Shown: piece by piece, positions 39,801 to 48,710 of the stretch | Layout: each line of letters starts with the position of its first letter | How positions within the stretch are numbered: the stretch's first letter is position 1 | Source: Candidatus Berkiella aquae | Lineage (GTDB): Bacteria > Pseudomonadota > Gammaproteobacteria > Berkiellales > Berkiellaceae | Reading direction: 5' to 3' | Length of the DNA stretch: 64,000 nucleotides | Assembly: GCF_001431295.2 (NCBI RefSeq) | Contig: NZ_LKAJ02000002.1 | Location: 1-64,000, forward strand | Notes under the pieces: generated by a model | What the model was told of the DNA's origin: nothing | Databases searched by the model: none | The model's input: only the letters and a program-made list of their open reading frames with translations | Translations under genes and position numbers: made by a program

Positions 39801-39933
39801 CGTCAGATAAATCAGGAATGGCATCCACAGCAATGTGTTTAACTGAATAGAGCCCAACTAAAATAATTAAGACAGTCATTACTAAAATCAAAATCCGATT
39901 GTGTAACGACCAACGGATAACAGCTGCAATCAT
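36805..39933 (-). CDS. cusA: CusA-like RND copper/silver efflux pump
   Basis: This 1042-aa inner-membrane RND transporter has 12 helices and two large periplasmic loops. The helix-4 signature GVMVDAAIVMIENAHKHL matches the monovalent-metal (CusA) class of heavy-metal RND pumps rather than the Czc class. With the adaptor gene next to it (4-base overlap) and an outer-membrane channel it would expel Cu(I)/Ag(I) across the envelope. It is intact, unlike its remnant at 28.8 kb. Confidence 0.93.
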   Translation of the reverse strand: MIAAVIRWSLHNRILILVMTVLIILVGLYSVKHIAVDAIPDLSDVQVIIRTTYPGQAPQVVEDQVTYPLTTAMLAVPGAVAVRGESSFGDSYVYIIFQDGTDLYWARSRVLEYLSQIANRLPSGAQTALGPDATGVGWVYEYALVDSTGQHDLSQLRSIQDWFLKYELQKVPGVAEVATVGGMVRQYQIILDPNRLRAFGITLDQVKQALQKGNQEIGGSAVEMGEAEYMVRSSGYLKSVQDIEKVFLKVEKNGIPILIKDVAHVQVGPQMRRGIAELNGKGEVVGGIIVMRYGQNAQDTIAKIKTRINELKPSLPKGVEIIETYDRSNLIQRSIDTLYDKLIEEFIVVSLICFAFLFHLRSSLIIVISLPIGILIALIIMHLQGINANIMSLGGIAIAIGVMVDAAIVMIENAHKHLEHDDSKESRWKVIEQSAMEVGPPLFFSLLIVTVSFLPIFALQAQEGRLFIPLAYTKTYAMAAASILSITLVPVLMGYLIKGKIKSELQNPLNKVLTMLYRPLLQLILKIPKTTVMIALTLVIIGFFPLFRLGTEFMPEMNEGDLLYMPTTFPGISIGKAEQILQQTDKLIASVPEVKTVFGKIGRAQTATDPAPLSMIETTIQFKPKSEWREGLTLEALRSELEERVKLPGLSNAWVMPIRTRIDMLATGIKTPVGIKIAGSDLMVIQNLGMQIEEILKTVPGTVSAFAERVASGRYINVEIDRDKAARYGLSINDIQEIVQTAIGGLDVTQTVEGRERYPVNLRYPRELRDSFEELKLLPIITAMGAVIPLSEVAHLHISEGPDMIRSENARLNGWIYIDIASRDLGSYISEAKEKIKQKMSLPGGYSLTWSGQYEYLERAKTRLGIVAPFTFIIIALLLYLNFRRFSEVLVILAAVPFALVGGIWFLYFLGYHLSVAAGVGFIALTGIAVEIMVVKLVYLNQALSKRQLLVEKEQRNITLEDIRAAIVEGALLRLRPIMMTTLAIIGGLLPIMLMGGTGSEVMRRIAAPMVGGMLTATLLALIVLPAIYFLWKKHSLKIVLK

Positions 39934-41411
39934 GGGGATGCCTCATCGATTGGTGATATTTTGGTGATCACGAATTGATGCATGGGATCTTTCTCTACAA
40001 TAAATCGAATACGTTCGCCCACTTTAATTGTGGATAAGGAAATATTCTCATTGACAACAAAATCCATTGTCATTTCTTGCATATCTAAGGCTGCGATTGC
40101 CTCATGCTTTAACGTTATGATATGTTGTTTAACATTCATGCTTTGCACAATGCCTATCCCTTCTACAGATAACGTTGATATTGATGAATTTTCATTTTGT
40201 GAGGATATTCTTTGGGTTGAAGCTTTTAAGTTCGCCTCTGAATCAATTAAAAACTGGCCTGAAGTGACTACCTGTTCACCTTCTTTTAGTCCAGAAACAA
40301 TCTCAATTCTATCGGATGTTTCAATGCCCGTTGTCACAGAGCGTGCTAGAAAACGTCCCTCTCCCAAAGCTACAATGACACGATCTCCCTTACTATGACG
40401 AATCAAGGCTTCCGTGGGGATGCTCAGCACATTTTCTTTTGGAGACACTAATAAAATAACATTCGCATACATATTTGGTTTAAGCATATGATGAGGATTA
40501 TCAAAAATAAAACGCACTTTTAAAGTACGCGTTGCTGCATCGACTTCAGGATAAACATACTCTACCTTTCCTTTCCATTCTTGACTAGGAAAGGCTGGCA
40601 GCTTTGCCTTTGCTTCCTGACCTTTAGTGACCCAACCTGCTTGTTGCTCAAATATTTGCACCATGATCCAAACTGAAGTGAGATCAACGAGACTCATAAT
40701 TTCAGTTTCAGGTGCAACCCACATTCCTTCACGAACATTTAATTCGGCGATAACGCCATCAATGGGAGAAAACATGTCGACGAGCTGTTCTGCTTGCTGT
40801 GATTTTCGGATCCTAGTAATTTGCTCTTCAGAAATCTTGAAGCTCTGCAATTTATGATATGCAGCCTCAATTAAACTTTTATCATCACCCCTTAGCGCTA
40901 ACAAAAATTCCTTTTGTGCTCCAATCAAGATGGGAGAATAAAGCTGTACAAGTAATTGGCCCTGCTTGACGGGTTCCCCCATTGCTCTTACGACTAATTT
41001 TCTGATCCATCCCTCTGCATAAGCATGGATATGAGAAATATTATTTTCATTGGGAACAACATAACCCACTGTTTCAATTTGTCGAGTTAAAGTACCACGT
41101 TCAACCTGTGCGGTGCGTACCCCTAAATTTTCAACAATGGCAGGAGAAATACGGATTGATCCATCTTTTTCTTGCTTCCCCTCTTTTTTTTCTTCATATA
41201 CTGGAACTAATTCCATCCCCATATGAGATTTCCCAGGCCCAGGATAATGTACCTGCGGTTCCATAGGATCTATCCAGTAAAGAGCTTTGACACTGGAGGT
41301 TTGGTTCGATTTGACCTTTTCGAGGGGGAGATCAATTTTAAGATAATATCCCAATACCACTCCCAATATTACGGCCACGGTAATGATGATGGCCAATAAG
41401 CCTCTCTTCAT
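39930..41411 (-). CDS. cusB: CusB-like periplasmic adaptor with heavy-metal-binding N terminus and fused CusF domain
   Basis: The 493-aa membrane-fusion protein has an N-terminal anchor and a heavy-metal-binding motif (YWIDPMEPQVHYPGPGKSHM, around residues 45-64). The adaptor core follows: a barrel-sandwich, a helical hairpin around 150-200 and a beta-barrel. The last about 80 residues (from about 415: VEGIGIVQSMNVKQHIITL, then MTMDFVV) match CusF, the small copper-binding chaperone that is a separate gene in E. coli. Fusion puts the metal donor and the adaptor in one chain. It overlaps cusA by four bases. Confidence 0.92.
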   Translation of the reverse strand: MKRGLLAIIITVAVILGVVLGYYLKIDLPLEKVKSNQTSSVKALYWIDPMEPQVHYPGPGKSHMGMELVPVYEEKKEGKQEKDGSIRISPAIVENLGVRTAQVERGTLTRQIETVGYVVPNENNISHIHAYAEGWIRKLVVRAMGEPVKQGQLLVQLYSPILIGAQKEFLLALRGDDKSLIEAAYHKLQSFKISEEQITRIRKSQQAEQLVDMFSPIDGVIAELNVREGMWVAPETEIMSLVDLTSVWIMVQIFEQQAGWVTKGQEAKAKLPAFPSQEWKGKVEYVYPEVDAATRTLKVRFIFDNPHHMLKPNMYANVILLVSPKENVLSIPTEALIRHSKGDRVIVALGEGRFLARSVTTGIETSDRIEIVSGLKEGEQVVTSGQFLIDSEANLKASTQRISSQNENSSISTLSVEGIGIVQSMNVKQHIITLKHEAIAALDMQEMTMDFVVNENISLSTIKVGERIRFIVEKDPMHQFVITKISPIDEASP

Positions 41412-41995
41412 ACTCAGGGCTCCTTAAACCAGGAATATACACTAAGTTGATGGTCTCTTAAATTAAGTATATGAAAAAAACATGCTTTAGGGGATAAATA
41501 TAGAAATGTAACTTCCATCTAAAGGATTTAGCAAAAAAAATTTCACATTTGAGCACAACGCTTCATTATTTTACCTTTACCAATCCTTCATACAATTTCT
41601 CAATCCTGTAAATGTCACTCACCTGTAAAATGACATTCCGTTTCTTCATTTAGGCACTTTTTTCTCTAATGTTGTAAAGTTGTATGAAGGATCCCAAACT
41701 TTGAAGCTAAAAGCACACGCATGTTTGGCAATACGCTTTCACAATCTGATTTTTCTTCAATAATGACATGTGCTGTTAAACAAATTTTTGCCACTAGCTA
41801 TTGTCCAAACGTGTAATTCATGAACATTTAAAACACTTCTTTTGTCACGCAAATAATAATTTTGGTTATTCTACGCATGAGATATTTAAATATGCTCATT
41901 TATTATGTTCTCGCTATAATTTTTATGACTCGAACAAATATATCTTTAATATGATATTATTTTTACCCACTTCATTATTTATCAAATTAAATCGA
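41412..41995. other. AT-rich gap with the cus promoter region and a CDF relic
   Basis: This 580-base stretch carries the probable promoter region of the - strand cusBA pair on the left. From about 41649 to 41841 it carries sequence homologous to the 3' end of the CDF gene at 43449. The rest, up to the HlyD gene, is very AT-rich with no gene. Short open frames here are spurious. Confidence 0.6.
41649..41841 (-). pseudogene. Decayed duplicate of the 3' end of the CDF transporter gene
   Basis: Read side by side, 41649-41841 and about 43478-43675 share long runs, including CACAATCTGATTTTTCTTC against the CACAATCAGATTTTTCTTC version, and CAAACGTGTAATTCATGAAC in both. The relic has point changes and indels that destroy the reading frame. 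Only the last part of the gene is present. It lies on the other side of the HlyD gene from the intact copy, in the same orientation. Confidence 0.85.
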
Positions 41996-43387
41996 TTACC
42001 TTTCTCTCATCGCGCTTTGCTTTGCGTTTATGATGGGTTGAAGCAAATATTCTAATACTGTTTTATGTCCCGTCAAAACGTCAACAGTTACGCTCATGCC
42101 GGAGATAATATTTAATCTTTCACCATGCTTTCCTAATAAGTAATTACGCCCTGTAGTGCGAACACGAATCACATAGAAAGGATTCTTCTTTTCATCTTTA
42201 ATAGTGTCTGCACTGATATGCTCTACTGTACCCTTTAAACCACCATAAATAGAAAAATCATAAGCAGACACCTTTATAGTGGCTGGTAATCCTGGTCTTA
42301 AAAACCCAATATCAACAGGGCGAATTTTAGCTTCAATCACTAAAGTATCATTCAACGGAACTATTGTAAGCAAGTCTTGTCCAGGTTGAATAATGCCCCC
42401 CACTGTCGTCACTTTAACTTGATTGACGGTTCCTTTTACTGGCGAACGAACAACAGTTCGCGTAACTCTATCCGTGGCAGCTTTTGTAGTTTCCATTAAC
42501 TTGTTATATTCTGCTTTTGCTTTATTCAGCTCCGTAAATGCTTCGGTTTTATCGGAAGCGCGCAATTCATTCATCTTACTTTTGGCGCTAGATAAGCTTG
42601 CTTCCAATTTAGGAATAGATAGTTCAGTTTGCTCCAAATCTCCTTGCAAATCATTAACCGTTCTTTCAAGTCGTAAAACCTCAACTGGCGAAACAGCTCC
42701 TGACTTTATAAGTGGTTGAGTTAATTCAAACTCTTTCTTAACAAGATCTAAACTTCTTTGTATCTGTTCCCTTTTTCCTTTTGATGCAATCAATTCCTGA
42801 CTTTTCTGTTTGACTTCGTCTTGAAGAATATTCAATTTAACTTGAAGTTCTTTTTCACTTGAATGATATAAATTTCTTTCTGAAGTTACATATTGAGGAT
42901 ATTTATCCGCTAATTCATTAGGAAACGATAATTCACTATCATTGGCTTCTGAAGTTAAACGTGCGATTTTGGCTTTTAATGCATATATTTGGGTTTCGTT
43001 TTCTTTAAGTGATGAAACAAATCTCGTATCATCAATAATCATCAATTCTTGCTCAGGCGAAACGACATCACCAATTTTCACAAGGATATCTTTAATAATT
43101 CCGCCTTCCAAATTTTGTATAACTTGCATATTACTGGATGGAATAACTTTTCCTTGCCCGACAGTAACTACATCCAACACTGCAAAGTTTGCCCAGATCC
43201 CAGCAACTAGAAAAAACAAGAGACCACAAATCAAAATAACATGGCATTTAATAATAGGGATCATTGATATATCGGAGTTTGCATCTATACTAAAATTCAC
43301 ATCATGAGTTTTTATAATTTCTTTTTTACGATTTAATTTAACAATGCTTCGTAAACTATCCTTAATTTTCTCGATAATATATTTCAT
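41996..43387 (-). CDS. HlyD-family type I secretion adaptor, orphan
   Basis: The 463-aa protein has a short cytoplasmic N terminus, one membrane anchor (about 50-70), VITVGQGKVIPSSNMQ-type start of the barrel-sandwich (TVGQGKVIPSS), a long coiled-coil hairpin (about 115-290) and the HlyD C-terminal ending GMSVTVDVLTG. This is the adaptor of ABC-driven type I secretion, not of RND efflux. No ABC or TolC partner is beside it, so it is an orphan here. It could export a bacteriocin or a repeat toxin with partners elsewhere. It is flanked by the two copies of the CDF 3' end. Confidence 0.88.
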   Translation of the reverse strand: MKYIIEKIKDSLRSIVKLNRKKEIIKTHDVNFSIDANSDISMIPIIKCHVILICGLLFFLVAGIWANFAVLDVVTVGQGKVIPSSNMQVIQNLEGGIIKDILVKIGDVVSPEQELMIIDDTRFVSSLKENETQIYALKAKIARLTSEANDSELSFPNELADKYPQYVTSERNLYHSSEKELQVKLNILQDEVKQKSQELIASKGKREQIQRSLDLVKKEFELTQPLIKSGAVSPVEVLRLERTVNDLQGDLEQTELSIPKLEASLSSAKSKMNELRASDKTEAFTELNKAKAEYNKLMETTKAATDRVTRTVVRSPVKGTVNQVKVTTVGGIIQPGQDLLTIVPLNDTLVIEAKIRPVDIGFLRPGLPATIKVSAYDFSIYGGLKGTVEHISADTIKDEKKNPFYVIRVRTTGRNYLLGKHGERLNIISGMSVTVDVLTGHKTVLEYLLQPIINAKQSAMRER

Positions 43388-43448
43388 AATGAAAGTTTAC
43401 TCTTTAAATTAATAATATTAATTGGTATTTTGCATTGCAAAATTATGT

Positions 43449-44348
43449 TTATTCTAAAAAATTACAAAGAACCTGCTCATTAAGACATTTTTTTCGTTCA
43501 TGTTGCAAAGTCGTATGAAGAATCCCAAATTGTGATGCTAAAACAGTCCGCATAATGGGTAATACACTTTCACAATCAGATTTTTCTTCAATAATCACGT
43601 GGGCAGTTAAACAAATTTTGCCACTTGCTATTGCCCAAACGTGTAATTCATGAACATCTAAAACACCTTTAATTTCAAGTAAGGCTTGCTCTAGTTTTTT
43701 GAGATCAATGCCTTTGGGAACTCCTTCAAGCAATATGTTAATGCTCTCTTTGAGTAAAATATATGTACGAGGTAACACCCATAATGAGATCAGAATTGCA
43801 ATAACGGAATCTACCCAGTTCAATTCGGTTAGCTTTATGATAATTGCGCCCACAATCACGGCCACAGAGCCAAGCATATCACTCCACACTTCTAAATAAG
43901 CGCTTTTCATGATAAGACTTTTATCTTTATGCGAAGTTAACAGTCGCATGGATATTAAATTGACTACTAACCCAATGGAAGCGACTATCAGCATACCAAT
44001 CGATTGTATTTCAGGTGGATTTTGCAATCTATGATAAGCTTCATAAAATATATAAAGAGCCACCACGAAAAGCATAACGGTATTAAATGCTGCAGCTAAT
44101 ATTTCAAAACGATAATAACCAAAAGTACGAACCTTATCTGCTGCTCTCTGCGAAAGTTTAACGGCTACTAATGCAATAATTAGTGCCGTTATATCTGTTA
44201 ACATATGCGCGGCATCAGATAGAAGTGCTAAACTTTCGGTTAAAATACCGGCCACAACTTCAGCAATAAAAAAAGAAACAGTCAGACCTAGTGCTATAAT
44301 TAGAGCTCGGTTATTGTTTAATTTTGTAACTGAATGATTATGTTCCAT
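43449..44348 (-). CDS. czcD: CDF-family metal efflux protein (CzcD-like)
   Basis: The 299-aa inner-membrane protein has six helices and the CDF metal site SDAAHMLTD (H48, D52) in helix 2, with the helix-5 partner VWSDMLGS. The cytoplasmic C-terminal domain is VLDVHELHVWAIASGKICLT. It would export Zn, Co, Cd or Ni from the cytoplasm to the periplasm, from where the CzcCBA pump carries it out. It starts 11 bases after the czcA stop, in the same operon. Confidence 0.92.
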   Translation of the reverse strand: MEHNHSVTKLNNNRALIIALGLTVSFFIAEVVAGILTESLALLSDAAHMLTDITALIIALVAVKLSQRAADKVRTFGYYRFEILAAAFNTVMLFVVALYIFYEAYHRLQNPPEIQSIGMLIVASIGLVVNLISMRLLTSHKDKSLIMKSAYLEVWSDMLGSVAVIVGAIIIKLTELNWVDSVIAILISLWVLPRTYILLKESINILLEGVPKGIDLKKLEQALLEIKGVLDVHELHVWAIASGKICLTAHVIIEEKSDCESVLPIMRTVLASQFGILHTTLQHERKKCLNEQVLCNFLE

Positions 44349-44359
44349 TCATTACCATC

Positions 44360-47300
44360 TTATCTATCTCGATAGTCACCATTTTTGAAGAATACTCCAT
44401 AGAGCACAGGTAATACCAGCAGCGTCAATGCAGTAGATGAAATGAGTCCTCCTACTACTACGGTTGCGAGAGGGCGCTGAATTTCCGCACCGATTCCGCT
44501 TGCCAGCAACATAGGGATTAAGCCAAGCGCTGTAATGAACGCAGTCATTAAAACAGGACGCAATCTTGACATGGAGCCCACAAAAATTGCTTCTGCTGTT
44601 GGCATACCGCCTTCTTTGTTTTGGTTAATCGCATTGACCAAAACAACACCATTGAGTACAGCAATACCAAATAGGGCAATAAAACCTATCGAGCCAGGTA
44701 CAGAAAGATACTGCCCCGAAAAAAATAAGGCTAAAATTCCACCTATCAATGCTAGAGGAACGTTAATCATAATCAACAAAGCCTGGCTAGCTGAATTAAA
44801 CGCAAAATATAAAAGCAAAAATATTAACCCTAGTGAGAGAGGAACCACAACCATTAACCGTGCTTGAGCGCGTTGTTGATTTTCAAATTGGCCGCCATAA
44901 ACTACCGTATACCCTGCAGGTAGTTTTAACTTTTGAGCAATTTGTTGCTGTATTTCAGAAACAACACTGCCCATATCACGTCCTTCCACGTTGCTTTGTA
45001 TCACAACACGTCGCTGGACATCGTCACGTCTAATTTGAGGTGTACCTGCTTCAATTTGTACACTTGCCACATCGCTCAAGCGTACCCATGCGCCTTTTGA
45101 CGACTGTAAAATAAGGTTACTAATAGTCTCAACACTATCGCGATAAGGTTTAGCTAAACGCACATAAATATCATAACGCTCATTTCCTTGTATAACTTGA
45201 CCTGCTGTTTTGCCGCCAATAGCATCCGATACAAGTGACATGACTTCACCGACAGAAATACCATAGCGCATTAGAGTCTCACGATCTGGTTTGATGACGA
45301 GTTGTGCTTCACCTGTAATCTGCTCAATTGCTACGTCACGCGTGCCTTTAACAGACTTCACAATATTTTCAATTTCTTGCCCTTTCTTCGCAAGGATGGC
45401 AAGATCTGTACCAAACAATTTAACTGAAAGTTGAGCTCTCACTCCGGAAAGCAGCTCATCCACTCGGCTCGCAATGGGCTGGGAGAAACTAAATAGCAAT
45501 CCAGGAAAAACTTCCATCTTCTTTTCCATTAATTCTTGCAGTAAGTACCGATTTTTTGCTGAAGTCCATTGTTTAACTGGCTTTAAACCCACAATGATCT
45601 CAATGTTAGAAACTGGTTCCGGATCACCACCTAACTCAGGGCGGCCAATGCGGCTTGAGGCATAAATTACCTCCGGAAAGCTCATCAGCGTTTGTTCAAG
45701 TGTTTGAGCCACGGATAAAGAGGTATCTAAACTTGCTGACGGCGCTAATGTAACGCGAATATTCAAAGTACCTTCTTCAAGCTCAGGTACAAATTCTGTT
45801 CCTAAAAATGGTAAAAATAAAAGCGAGACGACAAATAATGATCCTGCAATTGTTATCACATGTTTAGGATAACTCAATGCTTTAGTTAAAGATCGTCTAT
45901 AAAAGTTTGCTATTGGCATAAGCAATGGGCTATGACGATGTTTAACTCCCACCTTGAATACATAAGTTGCTAATGCAGGAATAACTACCATTGCCACAAA
46001 TAAAGAGGCCAACATAGCAAGTACAATACTTATCGCCATAGGCTGAAATAGTTTTCCTTCTACCCCTTGTAAGCTAAAGAGAGGAGCGAAAACTACGATA
46101 ATAATAAGTACTGCAAAAAAAACAGGTCGTGCTATCTCACGTGCGGCTTCTTGAATTCTTAATGGAATTGCATGTTCATTTTTATAATTCGCTTGATCAA
46201 AAGATTTATCTCCTTTTTCGGCATGAGTGTGTTCAGAGCCGGGCTCACTTATATGTTTGAAAATGTTTTCCATCATCACAACCGATCCATCCACCATCAT
46301 TCCGATCGCAATTGATAGTCCCCCTAGCGACATTAAATTGGCTGAAATATTCCAGTAAGCCATGGCTATTAAAGACATTCCCACAGAAATTGGAACTGAA
46401 ATAAGTACTAATAAAGTCGCTCGCAAATTCATGAGGAAAAGAAGTAGCACAACAAAGATTAATACAAAAGCTTCCACCAAAGCTTTTTTCACAGTATAAA
46501 CAGCCTTTTGTATCAGTTCTGATTGATCATATAAGGGTATTAATTTTACGCCTTCAGGCAATGCTGCTTGCACAAGAGGAAGGCGCTCTTTTATGCCATC
46601 AATAGTGGCCTTGGTATTAGCCCCAATCCTTTTAAGAACTATGCCACTGACAACTTCGCCAACCGCACGGGGCTTTCCTTGTGCATCTCTATCAGAAAGC
46701 GTAACAGCACCTTGACGAATTTCGCTTCCATACGCAACACGAGCAACGTCCCGCACTCGAATAACCACGCCATCTTTGTCTTTAACGGAGATATTTGCAA
46801 TATCTTGCAATCCTTTATCTTCACTGCGAACCCAACCTACTCCACGTATAACGAGTTGCTCTGCACCCCGATCTAGATACCATCCTCCGGCATTACGATT
46901 GTTTGATTCTATGGCATTGACCAAATCTTCAATTTTTAATTTATATGCGAGTAATCGAGAAGGATCGACTTGTACTTGGTATTGACGCACCTCACCACCA
47001 AATGAAAGCAAGTCTGTTACACCATCAACGGGCGCTAATAATAATTTAACCACCCAATCATTAAGACTACGTAAAGTCATTGTATTAAATTTTTCTTGGT
47101 TATCAGTGCGTAAAATGTATTGAAAAATTTGTCCTAATCCAGAAGTATTAGGCCCCATTTCAGGAATGCCAATCCCAGCTGGCATTTTTTCGCGTGCGAC
47201 CTGTAATCGCTCAAATACTTGTTGGCGGGCAAAATAAATATCGACTGCATCTTTAAATACCACTGTAATAACCGATAAACCCACCTTTGATATAGATCGT

Positions 47301-47545
47301 ACTTCTTCAACATTAGGCAAGGAATACATCGCAGCCTCAATGGGATAAGTAATTAATTGTTCAACTTCTTCCGCTGCAAGCCCAGGTGATTCTGCATTTA
47401 TAACGACTTGAACATTAGTAACGTCAGGAAAAGCATCTAGGTTTAAACGCGGTATGATCAGAATTCCTGCAACAATAGTCACCAAAAGCGCAAGAATAAC
47501 AAGAAGACGATTATTTACTGAAAAGTCGATGATCTTATCAAACAT
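44360..47545 (-). CDS. czcA: CzcA-like heavy-metal RND pump
   Basis: The 1061-aa RND transporter has the helix-4 signature GMMVDGSVVMMENIF, which differs from the CusA pump above and points to divalent metals. Both periplasmic domains and all 12 helices are present. The His- and Glu-rich insertion after the signature (EPGSEHTHAEKGD) may bind metal. Its partners are the adaptor and channel genes upstream in the operon. It is intact and full length. Confidence 0.92.
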   Translation of the reverse strand: MFDKIIDFSVNNRLLVILALLVTIVAGILIIPRLNLDAFPDVTNVQVVINAESPGLAAEEVEQLITYPIEAAMYSLPNVEEVRSISKVGLSVITVVFKDAVDIYFARQQVFERLQVAREKMPAGIGIPEMGPNTSGLGQIFQYILRTDNQEKFNTMTLRSLNDWVVKLLLAPVDGVTDLLSFGGEVRQYQVQVDPSRLLAYKLKIEDLVNAIESNNRNAGGWYLDRGAEQLVIRGVGWVRSEDKGLQDIANISVKDKDGVVIRVRDVARVAYGSEIRQGAVTLSDRDAQGKPRAVGEVVSGIVLKRIGANTKATIDGIKERLPLVQAALPEGVKLIPLYDQSELIQKAVYTVKKALVEAFVLIFVVLLLFLMNLRATLLVLISVPISVGMSLIAMAYWNISANLMSLGGLSIAIGMMVDGSVVMMENIFKHISEPGSEHTHAEKGDKSFDQANYKNEHAIPLRIQEAAREIARPVFFAVLIIIVVFAPLFSLQGVEGKLFQPMAISIVLAMLASLFVAMVVIPALATYVFKVGVKHRHSPLLMPIANFYRRSLTKALSYPKHVITIAGSLFVVSLLFLPFLGTEFVPELEEGTLNIRVTLAPSASLDTSLSVAQTLEQTLMSFPEVIYASSRIGRPELGGDPEPVSNIEIIVGLKPVKQWTSAKNRYLLQELMEKKMEVFPGLLFSFSQPIASRVDELLSGVRAQLSVKLFGTDLAILAKKGQEIENIVKSVKGTRDVAIEQITGEAQLVIKPDRETLMRYGISVGEVMSLVSDAIGGKTAGQVIQGNERYDIYVRLAKPYRDSVETISNLILQSSKGAWVRLSDVASVQIEAGTPQIRRDDVQRRVVIQSNVEGRDMGSVVSEIQQQIAQKLKLPAGYTVVYGGQFENQQRAQARLMVVVPLSLGLIFLLLYFAFNSASQALLIMINVPLALIGGILALFFSGQYLSVPGSIGFIALFGIAVLNGVVLVNAINQNKEGGMPTAEAIFVGSMSRLRPVLMTAFITALGLIPMLLASGIGAEIQRPLATVVVGGLISSTALTLLVLPVLYGVFFKNGDYRDR

Positions 47546-47562
47546 AAGAAAATTTTCCTTTC

Positions 47563-48687
47563 TTAGTGATTATGGGCATCAAACCCTCGCTTGTTTAATT
47601 CTGAATGTACAAAGAAAGCGCCATTTGTTACGACTCGTAGCCCTGATGAAACGCCCTCAATAATTGCTTGATTATCTGTAATTTTAATTACTTTCACTTC
47701 CACCTGTTGAAAATGATCAGGTTTAACTTCAACATAAATTGCCCAATCCCCATCAGCAGTGCGTAATACTGAACTTACCGGCAATGCCATAACAGGTGAA
47801 GATTCACTTCCTTCAATGTTACAATTGACGTATTGCCCTGGATGCAACATGTCTTGCGTGTTTGCAACTTCTATGCGCGTTGAACGAGTGCGGGTTGTTT
47901 CATCTAGCTGGTGATGTATCTGTATGATACGCCCAGGTAGAGTATGACTGTTTACAGAAATTTTTACTGCATCTCCAATTTTAACAGGCTGCTTTAAATC
48001 AGGAGGTAGCTTTGCGTCTATCCAAACTGTCGCTTCATCAACCACTTGTAATAAAACACGTCCAGGCTCTATCAACTCACCTTCATTAAAATTAACATTA
48101 AATGCTGTACCATTGCGTGGAGCAATCAAATTAAAATCGCCTTTAGCCTGAGAAGGTTTTTGACTGCCAAGTAATGTATTAATTTCAGATTCCGTTAGGC
48201 CATAAGCTGCTGCAGTGGAGTAAGCATGCTGATAAGCAACTTGCGCTTCAGTATATCGTTTACCTGAAATTGCTTCTGTTCCTAATAATTTAACTCGTTG
48301 CCATTCTTGAGCTGCCAATAACAAATCCCCTTGCACCTTTGCCATATCTACACTCGAAAGGGTTGCAAGAATTTGTCCCTCTTTAACATGTTCTCCTTCT
48401 TGAACGTGACGCTTTATTACTTGAGCTGACACACGCACAGTCACTTTATTAGTGAGCTTCTCATTAGGAATCACCTCACCAGGTACAGGAATGGAACCTT
48501 TAATTACTTGAGGATTTAATATGTCAATCTTAATACCAGCAGTCTCTTGAGCCTCTTTAGTTAAAATGACAACATTTTTTTCAGGAGAATCATTATGTTT
48601 ATCCTCAGAAAATACACTGAATGAAAAAAGGAAAACAAAAACTACTAATGGAGCATTTATTGAAAAATATTTTTGATTTCGGTTCAT
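47563..48687 (-). CDS. czcB: CzcB-like periplasmic adaptor
   Basis: The 374-aa membrane-fusion protein has a signal peptide (about 1-28) followed by the usual barrel-sandwich (VRVSAQVIKRHVQEGEHVK), a helical hairpin near 115-160 and beta-barrel domains. It links the CzcA pump to the CzcC channel. It lacks the N-terminal metal motif and CusF fusion of the other adaptor in this window. Confidence 0.9.
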   Translation of the reverse strand: MNRNQKYFSINAPLVVFVFLFSFSVFSEDKHNDSPEKNVVILTKEAQETAGIKIDILNPQVIKGSIPVPGEVIPNEKLTNKVTVRVSAQVIKRHVQEGEHVKEGQILATLSSVDMAKVQGDLLLAAQEWQRVKLLGTEAISGKRYTEAQVAYQHAYSTAAAYGLTESEINTLLGSQKPSQAKGDFNLIAPRNGTAFNVNFNEGELIEPGRVLLQVVDEATVWIDAKLPPDLKQPVKIGDAVKISVNSHTLPGRIIQIHHQLDETTRTRSTRIEVANTQDMLHPGQYVNCNIEGSESSPVMALPVSSVLRTADGDWAIYVEVKPDHFQQVEVKVIKITDNQAIIEGVSSGLRVVTNGAFFVHSELNKRGFDAHNH

Positions 48688-48710
48688 CCTTGTCCTCGTT
48701 TATAATAACG

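Noticed and set aside
41801-42055. An 84-aa + strand gene between cusB and the HlyD gene
   Set aside because: It is made of the antisense of the CDF relic and AT-rich filler and overlaps the HlyD 3' end.
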